A stretch of 64,000 bases of DNA from Macroventuria anomochaeta (Eukaryota > Ascomycota > Dothideomycetes > Pleosporales > Didymellaceae), in NCBI RefSeq assembly GCF_010093625.1, contig NW_022985372.1, positions 98,117 to 162,116 of the forward strand, written 5' to 3'. Positions within the stretch are counted from its first letter, which is position 1, and every line of letters begins with the position of its first letter. A model generated the notes under the pieces. It was given only the letters and a program-made list of their open reading frames with translations. It was not told where the DNA came from and did not search any database. A program made the position numbers and the translations under genes. Below, piece by piece: positions 25,298-37,255 of the stretch.

Positions 25298-26327
25298 CTA
25301 CGACTCCGGCCTAATCCTTCCCCTCCTCTCCCTCATCCTCTCCACCCTCCGCCTATCCTCCTCGAACCTCTTCCTCAAATTAACCTCAGCCTCCTTCCTC
25401 TTCTCGCGGTTCTGGAATCTATAAAAGTCGTCCTTGACACCGTTGTTCTTCCGCCTCTCCTCCAGCTCCGCCCTCTTCTTCTCCGCTTCCTCGAGCCGCG
25501 CGGGCCCAGCGCGCCCGCCCCGTGCGACGGTAATGAAGCCGTCTTCGTCGGGCACGGTGCGGGCGTGTTTGAGCAGTTTGGCGCGGGTGGTCTCGAGGGA
25601 GGTGAACTGGGTGAGGTAGGCATTTATGCTAGATTGGAGGGCTGAGGCGGAGGGGTGGGTAAGGTGGAGGTGGGATTTGTAGCCTGGGTGTGTTAGTGCA
25701 CTGTACTTTTTGAACTGTATTGGAGTGCGACTCACGCTCGACGCCCAACCCGCTCCCGCTCCTCCACTCAATTGCGCGCCCAGACTTGACCGCGGACTGA
25801 ATCTCTTTCAACGCGCCCCTTGCGCTCCGCTTGTCCACAAACACGACCACCGCCGCGCTCCCGCTCCGCCGCACTTCGCTGGCCCACAGTGCTGGGAGCG
25901 CGCTGTCTACGTCTTCTACCACGCCTTCAGCGACGACTTCGGAGTCGTTCCTCTTGCGCTTCTTGCCCCGTTGCTCACCGTCTCCGTTGTCGTCGGCACG
26001 CTTGTCTTGTTTCCAGCGCTTGTGCAGTGGGCGCCCAGGCACGGACGCATCGAAGTCCACACTCTCTACTCGCGCGCCGCTCAATTGTTCTGCGAAGAGT
26101 GCGCGGATGTTGGTTTCCGAGGCGTCGATGGGGACGTTTGCGACGAAGAGACTGCGCTCTGCGGTCGCTGTGTATGCGCTGGGTTCGTGCGCTTTGATGT
26201 ACAGGTAGTGTTGTGTGTCCCCGTGGCCTGCTGGGAGGCCGGACAGCGAGGGTAGTGTGAGAGGAAGGACTGTGAAACCAGCGACTGTTGAGGGCGCCTT
26301 GCGCTTTGCGCTCTTCTCCGGCGCCAT
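25298..26327 (-). CDS. RRP7: RRP7, small-subunit rRNA processing factor
   Basis: A nucleolar protein of the UTP-C/CURI branch of the SSU processome, needed for pre-18S rRNA maturation. Exons 26327-25736 and 25683-25298 give 325 aa, close to family size. The N-terminal half has an RRM-like fold signature (SLFVANVPIDASE near residue 58, then AAVVVFVDKRSA near 160) with an inserted Lys/Arg/Asp/Glu-rich loop. The C-terminal Rrp7 domain is Arg/Glu-rich and helical (DEDGFITVARGGR, DDFYRFQNREKRKEAE). The 53-bp intron keeps the frame at GVER-YKSHLHLTHPS. The frame is open upstream to a Met at 26423; the Met at 26327 (MAPEKSAKRK) fits the family better. It is divergent from the hydratase gene. Confidence 0.93.
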
Positions 26328-26950
26328 GGTGAAGATGATAAGTGCGTAAAGGCCTCCGGGATGGGCTGTCACCAAGCGAATTTGGAGAAACGCTGACTTC
26401 TGGATTGGTATCGCCGGTAGCAACTGCGGTCAGTATGCAGGGCAGAAGTTTCAGGGAGGCGCACGCAGCTTGTGGCAGCAAAACGTCGTGAATGCCTCCA
26501 GAGTGCGTGAGCTTGGTGGGTTGCAATCGCTCGAACTTTTTGGGCAGGGCTGGCACGGTCCTCCATCGACACTATCGCTACCACCACCCACGGGACTGTA
26601 GACCTTCACACTCTACACTGCCCATGTTCTTAATCTTCCTACTGTTTACTAGTCTCGAGTCACATGTCCTTTGCGCGTCCAGATCAACGTTCGGCTCTTG
26701 AATTCGTTGCGGTGTACACAAGTCGTGCGCTCGGTGTCAGCACATCTCCCATTGGCTGCTCCGTTCGACGTCGACAACGACCCCAAGGGCCGAGGTTCTG
26801 CTTCTCCGCATCGTTGGTGACCCCCATGCTACACCACAAACAATCCATGTAGCCTATGTAGCTTTAATAAACACCTGTAGCAACACAACCTGTCGACCCA
26901 CGATTATTGCCGCTCCCTTAACCACACAAGAATTGACTATACTTACCAAG
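26328..26950. promoter_or_regulatory. Shared promoter region of RRP7 and the hydratase gene
   Basis: This 623-bp gap lies between head-to-head genes. No canonical TATA box was seen, which is usual for a ribosome-biogenesis gene. Open frames inside it on the minus strand overlap the likely RRP7 leader and show no family features. Confidence 0.4.
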
Positions 26951-28066
26951 ATGTCACCACGACAAGTCTCCCCCAGACACATGCCAGACATTGTCATCCC
27001 AAACAGCTACGATGATCTAAACTCCCAATGGGCATCAATCCGCACGCACCACCACAAGGCCGAACCCAGCATCATCATTCTGACCCTCTACCGCCCGGGC
27101 AAGCACAATGCCTTCACCGACACCATGCGCGCCGAGATTGAAAAAGCATATGCCATGTTCGACGTCGATCCGAAAGTGAAATGCATCGTTGTGACGGGCG
27201 ACGGGCGGATATTCTGCGCGGGCGCGGATCTAGAGGTCGGGTTTGGAAGGGGTGTGCATGGAGAGGAGGCGGAGAGGGTGCAGGATCATCGGGATGGGTA
27301 AGTCTCCTTCCTACAATTCACATCACGTCAAGAAGCGCGAGAAAAACAAAGGCAGACAAGGAAGTACTTTGGGTTCTGTGTTGACAGCGCTGTAGAGGCG
27401 GCAGAGTAACCCTCTCCATCTTCCACTGCCGCAAGCCCACAATCGGCGCCCTGCAAGGCTCCGCCGTGGGAATCGGCATCACCATGACGCTCCCCATGAA
27501 CATCCGGCTCTGCTACCGCGACGCCAAAATCGGCTTCGTCTTCGCGCGCCGCGGCCTCATCATGGAAGCCTGTTCGTCCTTCTTCCTGCCGCGCTTGATC
27601 GGGCACTCGCGCGCCATGCAGGCCATCACCACCGGCAGCGTGTATCTAGCCAAGGATAAGGTGTTTGATGGCTTGTTCAGTGAGTTGTTGGATAGACCTG
27701 AGGATGTGCTGCCCAGGGCGCTGCAGGTCGCGGAGGATGTGGTCAGGAATACGAGTGTGGTGAGTACGTATTTGATGAAGGAGTTGATGTATAGGGATAC
27801 GGGAAGTCCGGAGGGACAGCATTTGTTGGATTCGAGGGTGATTTATGAGCTGTTTGGGAGCTCGTAAGTGCGCTGCTGGTGTGTCGATAAACTTTACTGA
27901 CGTTTGCAGTGACAACTCAGAGGGTGTCAAGTCGTTCTTGGAGAAGCGGCCGGCCAAGTTCTCAGGGACAATGGATAATACCAAAGTCACCGGGTATCCG
28001 TGGTGGATGCCGATCGACACGTTGGGCAGGGCAAAGGTGGATCCGTCAGGGAAGCCTAAGATCTGA
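26951..28066 (+). CDS. Enoyl-CoA hydratase/isomerase family protein
   Basis: A crotonase-fold enzyme that hydrates or isomerises enoyl-CoA. Exons 26951-27297, 27396-27863 and 27910-28066 give 323 aa. The joins restore HRDGGGRVTLSIF and ELFGSSDNSEGVKSF. Crotonase motifs seen: IFCAGADLEV (CoA and oxyanion-hole strand) and ALQGSAVGIGITMTLP (second oxyanion-hole loop). The C-terminal tripeptide PKI resembles weak peroxisomal PTS1 signals but is not canonical; peroxisomal location is therefore only possible. A second Met (MPDIVIPNSYDD, 30 bp on) could be the true start. The reaction partner is unknown; no beta-oxidation gene lies next to it. Confidence 0.9.
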
Positions 28067-28333
28067 GTGAGCAGAAAGTAGAGAACGCAAGACTTCATGA
28101 CGTGATTGCATAACTTCATTGTCCCTGATTACATGTGATTCTTGAGTCCATGTCCCTGACGCCAAAGCTGCAATCCAACACCCTGGCTGGCATCACACGA
28201 CTCGATAGATCGGATGGAGGTATCAGGGATTTTCATTCGTTCCTAGTGTGCTTCTTTTGCGAAGCATGCATAACCGAGGGAAACCCATACTGTCCCTGCC
28301 CAGCCAGACCGCACTCCGGAAAGAGAAACACGC
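28067..28333. other. Convergent 3' intergenic
   Basis: A 267-bp spacer between the hydratase gene and the eL20 gene, with no feature recognised. Confidence 0.5.
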
Positions 28334-29341
28334 TTAGAAGAAAGTGGAAGGACGCTTGGAAGCGAAGACCTTCTTGCCAGCCTTCTTGTTGATGCGGTGG
28401 GGCAGAGGGAACTTGAGGCCCTTGACAAGGAGCTGCTTGATGTATGGGCGGCGGACGTCGTCGGTCTTCTCGAGCTCAACAACCTTGAGGATCTACATCA
28501 TGATTAGAAACCAGCATCATCGTTGAATCGTGACTATTGCATACCTGAACCGACCTGAAACGGGATCGGTGACGGGCGGCCATATCCTGGTACAGCGCAT
28601 CGACGGCGGCAACGCGGGACATCTCACGGTACTCCTTGTACATGTTGTGGGTGCCAGAGCGCGAGTCGTAGCGGATCCAGATGCCGAAGTTCTTGACCTT
28701 CTGGGGGCGCTTCTCGGTGATCTGACGCTGTCAGCTGCCATCCTCCATGTTTCCTTATTCGTTCGCTACGCACCTGGTTCAGCGAGATGATCTCACCGTT
28801 CGCCTTCTTGATCTTGCGGAGCTTGCCGAGGAAGTACCAGAACCGCGACTTGGCGACAACGTCGTTGGGCGCAAAAATGCGCATGCGGTAGATCTTGGGG
28901 GTGGGGTTGGCCTCGCTGGGGAGGTGGCGGCCGATGACCTGGTATTCCTGGAAGCGAGCTGTGCAAGTCAGTATTGCGTTCAAGCGTTCGCCATCGTAGC
29001 AATCAAGCAGAACCAGCAATTGCAGTCGAAGTGAGCGAGCGATTCGGGGCCGTAGAGCGTGGTCAGCGAGCATGTGTGGTCTGTTGGGCGAGTGTAGCGT
29101 GCGTCGTCGAAACCCTCTGCTCATCACCCTCCACCCTCCGTCCCATCCCCAGGACTGCATCCACTTCCAATTCGCTTCGCACACACCCACGTGTTGCTCC
29201 GAAGATCCCCGGTACCATTGACATCGACTTGTGGCTCTTGTGTTTGTGCATGGCTCGTTTGCGCAAGGCTCGACTGAAATTTCCTTCGGCTGCAATTGCT
29301 GGACGGTCGCGAGTGTGGAAGGAGAGTTTTTGCTTACCCAT
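28334..29341 (-). CDS. RPL20: 60S ribosomal protein eL20 (L18ae)
   Basis: Component of the cytosolic large ribosomal subunit. Exons inferred: 29341-29338 (ATGG only), 28958-28774, 28721-28545 and 28492-28334, giving 174 aa, the normal length. The joined start reads MARFQEYQVIGRHLPSEAN, and the later joins give ISLNQITEKRPQ and RFRSVQILKVVELE, all matching the family. The first intron (29337-28959, 379 bp) splits the second codon. Just upstream of the ATG a strong donor GTAAGT (near 29387) and an acceptor TTTGTCCAG directly before the ATG suggest another intron in the leader. If it is used, the start codon sits in a 4-base microexon. Late introns of 52 bp are normal. Divergent from CSN12. Confidence 0.93.
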
Positions 29342-29720
29342 CTGGACAAAGTCAGTACACGAAATCTCACGAGCAATATGGGCAATAACTTACTTCGAAT
29401 GTGCTGCGGTTAGTACCCGTGGAGTTGACGAAGTGGTGTTCTTGCCCAAAGCAAATCGTCGGATTGTGCGGTGTCAAGCGAGCCGCGCCTTCCCAGATTA
29501 GGCCAGCACTAACGCCTTGAGCTTGGCGGGAAAGTGTGATGCAGCGTCGGCATGCCCGCATCCAAACACCGACCTCCAAAGTAGACCATCATTGCAAGAA
29601 CAAAGCAATGCACACATCGACACAGTATTCGATGAGGTAGCGCATACACTCGAACGCTTCGCGACCACGGCAAGAAGCTCTTGACACCACCAGCCGTCAT
29701 CACCGCGCACAGTAGTAGCC
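29342..29720. promoter_or_regulatory. Bidirectional promoter eL20/CSN12
   Basis: A 379-bp head-to-head spacer that must hold both promoters and, on the minus strand, the eL20 leader with its possible leader intron. No TATA box was recognised. Confidence 0.5.
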
Positions 29721-31339
29721 ATGCAAGCCGCACTCGCACCGTTCCAAGAGGCTCATGCGACTGCGCTAGCCCAGCCCGTCGCGAACTTCTTCAGTCCTGT
29801 CCCGCCTGTACAAGAGCCTGGCCGCCTGTATGACTTCTTTCGCGCATCGAACGACGTTCAAATCGAAGGCGATGTTCGCTACGTGCTCAAGCACAACAAG
29901 ACCACGTGCATGACGCAGAAAGAGAGCGGTGCATGGGTCGACATCATCGTGAGCTACTGGCGCGCAGTGAAGGAGATAATTAAGGCAGAAGAGGCATCGA
30001 ACCAGGGCAGGTTGGGAGAGCGCCAATACGTTGCCGTGTACGACGCCTGGAAAGACCTGACCAGCAACTTCATCAAGCACATCTCTGGTGGAGCATTGCC
30101 AGCATGGGCTATATTCACTCTATACTTCACTGCGAATCATTTGCGCAGGATAGCGATCAAGGCAGACGATCAGTTGGCCAAGTCCAAGCCAGCCACTGTC
30201 AACGCCAGCTTCTCAGACGATATCGTGAGCACAGTGGCACAGAATCAGAAGTTGGAGGAAGCTGCACGCGTGTTCAACAGGATCTTTGCTCTGTGCTTGG
30301 GTGACAGGTGTGCCATGGTCCTATCTGTTGCTTGTTTCCTGGTTCTGACGGTACATCAGAAACCCAGATCTCAACGAGTCCCGCAAGTGGGGCGTCTACT
30401 GTGTAGCCAACCTTCAATTCAAGACCTACTTCAAGGTATCTTCTCCGCCACAAAAAGTGATTCTCATCTACTGACCTTTATAACTAGCTGAAGGCCATCA
30501 GCCTGTCCAAGAACGTTGTCCGCTCGATCGAAGCCCAGTCTGATTTACCACCCTTCAAACTATACCCAAAAGCGCACCGAGTCACATACCGCTACTACAC
30601 TGGAGTCCTTGCTTTCTTGCAAGAGGATTACACAAAGGTCAGGAGGCACAAGAGAGTACGTAACATGCCACTGATGTGCAACAGGCGGAGAAGAACTTAC
30701 AGGAAGCCTGGGATGCTTGCTATGCTAGCGCTGAGAAGAACAAATCGTAGGTGCTCACTTTCCTTTGAGAATCCAACGACTGACTGTAGCAGATTGATCC
30801 TCACCTACCTAATTCCTTGTCGTCTGATCACACAGCATGTCGTACCCAAAGCTCCTCTCCTCGCGGAATCACCCCGACTCGAACGTATCTTCGGACCACT
30901 CGTGACCTGCATAAGGAAAGGCGACCTTACAGGCTTCGACAAAGCACTAGCAGAGGGCGAGCCCGAGTTTGTCAAGCGCCGCATCTTCCTCACACTCGAA
31001 CGAAGTCGCGACATTGCGCTTCGGAATCTCTTGCGGAAAGTTTACTTGGCTGGTGGCTATGACGATCTGAAGGAAGGGCAGACAGAGAAGGATAGGATCA
31101 GAAAGTCGAGGATACCGCTCGTCAACTTTGCAGCAGCGCTGAGAATGGGTGGCCAGGCGGTGGAGGACGATGAGGTTGAGTGCTTATTGGCGAACCAGAT
31201 CTACAAAGTACGTGTCCCTTGCCCAGTGCAAGACTCGTTGCTAACGCTACCACAGGGTTTGATGAAGGGCTACATCTCACGCGAGCACGCCATGGTAGTG
31301 CTGAACAAGAAGGGCGCCTTCCCCGGCACCGGAGTGTGA
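29721..31339 (+). CDS. CSN12: CSN12-like PCI-domain protein (Thp3-Csn12/COP9-linked)
   Basis: Homologue of yeast Csn12, a PCI-domain protein that works with Thp3 and Sem1 in transcription elongation and mRNA maturation and has been linked to the COP9 signalosome. Six exons inferred: 29721-30307, 30360-30435, 30488-30637, 30685-30746, 30793-31207 and 31256-31339, giving 457 aa. The joins restore LGDRNPDLNESRKWG, DYTKAEKNLQEAW and SLILTYLIPCRLI. The TPR-like helices run through the middle and the PCI winged helix lies near the C-terminus (LVNFAAALRMGGQ, CLLANQIYKGLMKGYISREH). The last intron (31208-31255, 48 bp) is in frame without a stop, so its retention would add 16 residues. Identity is strong by order and wording of motifs. 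Confidence 0.9.
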
Positions 31340-34072
31340 AGCCTAGAGCAGATGCCACCGATTACGTCCAGATGTCATATACGGCACAGAAATCCCACCG
31401 ACAAGTGCCGAACTAATATGCGCAATGTATTGCTACCTCAGTGCAGGCATCCGCTGAGAACCTTGTGCACTCCGCTACAAGCCCAGCACGGCCGAAAAAA
31501 AAATATTCAAAAGAGCAAAGATATGCGACCCAAACTTTCCACTTGCATTTCAATAACCCCCTGCATTGTACTGCGACTTTGCCGTGCTTTTCTTTGTGCA
31601 CTGCAGCCTGCACAGTAGCCTGCCGTTATCTGTAACCTCCGGCGCGGAGTTGCGCCCAATTGGCGTTACCGCTTACACTGCCGGCTGGTGGGGTGGGCGG
31701 CATTGGTTAGGGAACTCCAGCCGCGTCCACAGCCCAGACGCGCTTTCGCCCTATCATGTGATACCGTGCCAATATCCAGTTCCCCCTTACGAAAGTTTGT
31801 GTGCCCTTACAAGGTTCTTTGTTGACTGATGAGTAACACTAGGCGAGATACGTCGGGCCTGGTCGCGCCGCGGGGCTTGCTATCTATTTTCCCTTCCAGG
31901 CTTCCCTTGCGCTGCAAGCCTACTACACTGCCGTCTTCCCTGGCAAGAGTTGCACAAAGCCTCCACCCTTTCACCAGGACGAGGCCAAATTGGACCGACT
32001 CCGTGCTCCTGCATTGGTGTACCAAGTCCTAGCCCTTCAGCTGATTTCGCGCCAATATCGCGTACCACTACTCAGACTTGTTGAGCGCGACGCGATACGA
32101 GGCTTGCAGCCCGTCTTTGTACCACCCCTCTACGGGTCTATTGCCTTACTCCCTGCTCCTTGCTGAGGGCTGTGCTTTATGCATCCCAAAGGGCCCCAGC
32201 CCGAGCTCCTGCAGTGGTGTACCAAGCCCTTACTGGTTGCAATAGTGTTGTTGCAGCTGTGGACTCAGCCTTGGGGGCTGTGGGTCCCGTGTTTGGTCTT
32301 CATTGAATGCCGTGCCGTTTGAGGCCCGAACGGACAAGCTGGAGGCGGCGAAAGGCTTGAGATAGCGGTATGCTGTCGGTGTACTGCTTACACAGCGTTG
32401 GTCCAGAATCGATCTAGGATTGCAATTCTTGCCCACGTCTTTGCAGCTAGTGATTAAGGCGTCGCTGGGTCGCAGGTAGAATCTAGCTGCACGCTGCGCC
32501 ATTCGGTGTTGCCTTTCCAGAATCGCCTATCATCCAGTCCGTCAGGCCGGGAGGCCAAAGGACTACTGCAAAGGGCTACTGCGAGGGCTACGGCAGAGCC
32601 TGGCCCACGATTCTGCTAACAAGATGGAAGGCCGTCGTAGCGATATTCCCGCCTATCTTCTTGTCCTTCTTTGTGTGGTACTTCCAGTTATTCTTAGGGA
32701 CATTTTTGCCCCCTGCTCGTTTTGCGCTTATGGCCTGGATGTAGTGTGGGGGTGGGCGCTCTCTCATGTTGAATTCAGGCGCAGAGAATTGATCTGAAGG
32801 GGAGATTAAGCGCATACGAAGTTCGTAGTTTGGAAGGTGGTGATAGGAAGATGAATACAAGAATGAGATTGTTAGCTTTGACAGGTGTTCTGTAGCAGCT
32901 TGCCAGCGGCTTTTCGTTCTTCCTCCCTCTGTATATACTCTGTGATTGTGGTGCGAGTGAGGGCGTGCCGGCTTTCCGTCCAATAAGATCAGCCAGGCAA
33001 ATCATCTTCACTGTCTTCAGACGAGGCTGTGCTTTTGTGGGAGTGCAACAACAGATGTGTCCTCTTGGCTGCACGACAACATACAGAGGATGTCGAGGCA
33101 GTGTGGCGCAATATTCTATGGAGTCATGGTTGTCATCTGAAAGTCGAGGCAAAATGCCCAACAAGGTCACTGTGGATGACGGCATGAGAAGACGATTGAG
33201 GTAAACAGCTCAGCTCCAATTTTGATTCGTCACTGTAATAAATACTATCATCAAAGGGAGGTCAATGGACCCAATCGACAAACATGGTAACCCAGGTGCT
33301 ACAATTTGGACCAGCCGACAGCAGGGAGTACAAGTCCAGTCTGATACAAGAAGAAACAATGCTTGAAACAACGCAATGAAGAGAAGACGACAGCTGGAAA
33401 GCTGCCGCGCCATGGGCGCGTGTTTCAATTCTGCCAATAGCAGTAGTAAAGCTGCAACAGGGTAGGTCCAACGACCTAGGTTGGTCTGTCGACCATAGCA
33501 ATCTGTGACCAAGGGTATGATGATAGCGCGAAAGACAAAAAGCAAAGAGTACAAGAGAAAAAGTCTAATAGTACAAGAGGGAGGCCGAATGAGTGCCAGA
33601 ATGGTATCTTCGAGCCTGAACGCCATGCATAAAATCAGGAAGACAGAAAACAAAAAGCAGAACCATAACCGGACCGAGTGCAACCGTGAGGCCGACAAGG
33701 GTAAGTGTAGTATACAAGAAGGGTAATGGTAATGCGACGGTGACCAAAGCGTCCGCCGTGGGTATACGTGTCGTGACACGGATCATTAGTAGGTAGGTAA
33801 AGACGAGATGCGGGATGAAAGAGCCAAGAAGGACGAACGGCACAAGCCGGGAGAGACCATGAGTCAGAGCCGTAACGATGGTGAGAAGGGAGTTGTACGT
33901 GCCACGACACGAGTCATGTCGGCAACGACGGGAAGCCGGAAGAGAAGGAGTCGAAAGTCCAACGCCGAAAAGATGAAGCAAACCGGAGATGAGAGGTGAT
34001 GAGGTTGATGGCCCGAGTTATGATGAAGCTCATGGCCCGAGATGTTCCGAGGAATAGGGGTGGAGTGGCAGC
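31340..34072. other. Gene-poor stretch with short repeats and hydrophobic ORFs
   Basis: About 2.7 kb between convergent CSN12 and the BTB gene. Two near copies of GCTCCTGCAKTGGTGTACCA lie at about 32004 and 32203. On the minus strand two overlapping open frames (33981-33565 and 33779-33210) are rich in Leu, Ile and Phe. Because that strand is pyrimidine-rich, hydrophobic translation is expected by chance, so I do not call a gene. Confidence 0.4.
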
Positions 34073-34962
34073 CTAGCGTGGCGACTTCGCGGACAGACCA
34101 AGGTCATCCATGTGATTTACCATGGCAACGAACAAGTCGAAGAACAGCTTACCGCCGTTTTCCATCTCGTTCTGCATTGTGCCGCTACGCTTGAAAGTGT
34201 TGCGGGCACGGATGATGAGTGCGAGGTAGTGCGCACGAAGCTTGGAGTCGTTGTCAGGTGTATTGGCGTAGGCATAACGAGCAGAGGTCAAAATTGTCGA
34301 GCACTGGATGCCAGACTGCAGGCCCTGCTTGCGGAGAGCCAGCTTCTTCAGCTCCTGGAGTCCGTACTTCTCAGCTTGGCAGTAGATCACTGTGTCCTTC
34401 AGGATGGGTCCCGCCGGCGAGTAGATCACTGCTTCGTTGGCACCGTTGTCTTTACCACCGTCCTCGAGAGTCCATGTGTTGCGCTTCTTGCTGAACTCGA
34501 GACGCGGGTAGTAGTCGCCCTTGTAGAGATACTCGAGGATAGAGGAGAAGACCTCAGGCTCCTCATCGGGGAGATCGATGCGCTTATTGGCGGACTGGTA
34601 GAATTGGCCACTGCATGCGGCCTGGAAGTAAGGCGAGTGAGAAAGGACGTCCTCGTGAGCTGCGAAAAGACGCTGCTCAGCTCCGACGCATACCGTGATG
34701 ATGGTGCTAATGGTTTGTCAGATTGGTTTGAAAGTCAAATGGCGGTGTATGCTCACCTTCCCAATGATGGCGATGTGGCGTTCGATGAAGGAGCCTGAGA
34801 AACTGGTCGAGCCTGCTGGACCAGTTTCTCTACCTTCCTCGATGACTGACTGAAGGAAGGCTGTTTTGTGTGTTTTGTGGTGCTGGACCTGTGCTTCGAA
34901 ACACTCTCTTTCCTTGAGCGGCCCTGAGACACGCTCTCTTTTCTCGATCTTGATCCGAACAT
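34073..34962 (-). CDS. BTB/POZ-domain protein
   Basis: A fungal BTB protein, probably a CUL3-adaptor-like or scaffold protein; the partner is unknown. Exons 34962-34757 and 34706-34073 give 279 aa. The N-terminus is a Ser/Arg/Lys-rich tail with a repeated SRKESVS phrase. The BTB fold starts at the splice join (SLGSTIITVCVGAEQRLFAA) and continues with HEDVLSHSPYFQAACS and EVFSSILEYLYKGDYYP. A helical C-terminal part follows. I chose the Met at 34962 rather than 35019 because a TATA box at 35045-35052 would place 35019 inside the transcription start region. The 50-bp intron is typical. Confidence 0.88.
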
Positions 34963-35044
34963 GATGGATGTGTGTGCGTTGATGGTCGTAGATGAATAAG
35001 TCGTGATGGTCAATGCCAAGTACTCGGAATGGGTGGTCGTCGAG

Positions 35045-35052
35045 TATTTATA
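35045..35052 (-). promoter_or_regulatory. TATA box of the BTB gene
   Basis: TATAAATA on the minus strand, 83 bp before the chosen start codon. It decides between the two candidate starts of the BTB gene. Confidence 0.6.
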
Positions 35053-37018
35053 AAAAGTCTAATATAGGCAACAGAGTTGGGAGATGTCCACGCAAGCAAC
35101 CCAAGTGATGAAAGCCTTAGGCAACGACTGTTGGTTAGTATGAAAACAGGTGATAGCAGGCAAACTATGGGCGAGTGCAGATTCTCATATATACACGACT
35201 GCTCGGGCGGAGTCTCGCAGAGGCCATCTGCCAGCATCGATGACAGGGGCCAGGGTAGGAGGATCACATAATTCCGGCCAATCGATTCTCGAGGCTAGTC
35301 GACGCGGGGGGACGTCTCGAGTGCACAAAGTATGCCCAAGTGAACAAACGCGATATCGCATGAGTCGTCTAACCATGTTGAGTCACCAACAGTCAGAATA
35401 AGGACGACGCTCAGCCCCCGCCCTGGCTTGAGCTAAACTTATGCAACTCTTTGTGAAGCGAGATAGACAGATAGAGGAAGGACGGCCGTGCATAGTAGTT
35501 GCCTCTGGAAGCTGCGAAGGGATCGGAAACGACAAGAGATGATGAACATGAAAATTCTGCGACTCACTTGGCCCTGTGCAGCCCTGTGCAGAGTGCCTGG
35601 ATGGAAAATCTGTGCAAGCGATGGCATTCGTATGCTGGAGAAATGACCTGCTCATCCTTTTGCGCGGTGCGCCCCATGCGTACTCGGGGAGACGGGCCCT
35701 GTCGGAGCTCATACCAACTGTCCTTGCAAGCTTTGGGAATCCGTAGCCGTGCAACAGCCACAATTCGTACAGCATGCACATCCACAAATCACAGCGATAC
35801 TTGCGCGAGCCGTGTAGAAACCGTTTCTGTTCTCCTGAGACCGGTGGTTACTCGAAAAGTATAGGACCGACTGGCGTTGAACCTCATAGCGGCCGCTCTC
35901 CGACTCCCCGGTATCAAGTTGGCTCCAGCAATCCACGAACATACCGTCGGGATCCCTCATATCGCTTTTGTTGCCACTGGATTATGCTGATTAGTATGCA
36001 CCGGGGATCAGGGTCGCTGTTTGTTGTGTTGAGCTGCGGCGCTCAGACAGTTTCGACGTTTATGAGGCAACGTCGGCAGCAACAGCCTCGGTGCGATATC
36101 ACGTTACTCATACTACCCCTGCCCATACCAAACATTACGTGAACTGAAGCTTGTCAAGGTTTCACTACGCCTGTCGGCTGTCGGATGTAAAAAGCAGCAA
36201 ATAGCCACCCTGTCATAGTCCAGTCGTTTGCAGCCTTGATCAGCCATCTGCAGCGTTGGCAGCACTGGCGATCAACTCCACCGCGGTACAGGTATGGCGG
36301 AGCCTTGTCCACTCATTGCCGTTGCGTATCCACATCTCCGAGGAATGATTTGTGAAAGTCACGACTCACGAAATACCCCCTGGCCCATCATGCAGCAACG
36401 TTGACAATACGGCGGGATCCGTTTGCAGGATCCGTGCCTAGAAGGCCTCGCACAGGGCAGCTGGCCCGAGATTTTGGAACAATTCACACGATCTATCCGA
36501 GTTTGACAATTTCACCCTTCCTGGTAGATAATCAGGCACGAGAGATTGTGAAGGCGACAAGCACCATGGTCCATGGAACACAAGTGGGGAAGACGCATAG
36601 AACGATTCACAACCAGCGATCTCGAGGACTGTCCGTATCAGACTCCATCGACCAGGGTGCCTTACTTTCACTGCTGCAACACAATGGCGGCTCATAGCCG
36701 CGAGTAACAGCGGCGAATAACCTCAATACAGTTGGACTCGATACAAGCTTCGAAGCTTCGCAGCGGTAAAGCAGACGGTGTATCTGCACAACACACAAGT
36801 CGAAGTCTCTTTGAAATCACGGGAACCGCAAGCCGTCGCTCCGGGCCACTCATGCCGAATAGCAGCTTCGATTCTGAACGGCGAATCCTCTGCCAGCGCA
36901 CAGCGGCAAAAAATACATCACGAATGTGGACCTCGACCAAGCCAACGGTTCTCCGACCATGTGTGAAACCCACTTGGTGCTGGCCAGGGCGCGGTGTATG
37001 AGTCGCGAACATGTCAAC

Positions 37019-37164
37019 ACCGCTCGTTTATCAAAACAAACAGTGGGATCCAGCGGTGAACAGCAACTGAACGGTTACCGAGACGTTTGAATCCACTCAG
37101 GGCGCTACGTCCACCGCTCATCTGTCAAAACAAACAAAGAGATGGGTCTAGCGGTGAACAACAA
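37019..37164 (+). repeat. Two copies of a module flanked by ACCGCT/AGCGGT
   Basis: Copy 1 starts at 37019 and copy 2 at 37113. Each begins ACCGCT, continues with a shared TCAAAACAAAC core, and closes with the inverted word AGCGGT followed by GAACARCAAC. So each is a direct repeat that also carries short inverted arms. They stand just before a TATA box, which suggests paired binding sites. Confidence 0.65.
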
Positions 37165-37191
37165 CACGACTTTGAACCTCACCGAAATATG

Positions 37192-37199
37192 TATATAAG
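37192..37199 (+). promoter_or_regulatory. TATA box
   Basis: TATATAAG, 28 bp after the second ACCGCT/AGCGGT module and 57 bp before the ATG of a short ORF. The leader between them is A/C-rich (CACACCAGCCAACTAACAACAG), as in real fungal leaders. Confidence 0.6.
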
Positions 37200-37255
37200 A
37201 GCATCGCGCACACCAGCCAACTAACAACAGGTCTGGAGATTATTCTCAGGATCCA

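Noticed and set aside
25710..26255. 181- and 125-codon open frames antisense to RRP7
   Set aside because: Low-complexity Arg/Ser/Cys-rich translations, opposite to a well supported gene.
33210..33981. Two overlapping hydrophobic open frames on the minus strand that look like a membrane protein
   Set aside because: The strand is pyrimidine-rich, so Leu/Phe/Ser codons arise by chance. The frames overlap out of register, no start, splice or family motif links them, and the region is downstream of a convergent gene pair.
34112..34798. 228-codon open frame antisense to the BTB gene
   Set aside because: A shadow of the real coding frame; the BTB reading has clear motifs and a clean intron.
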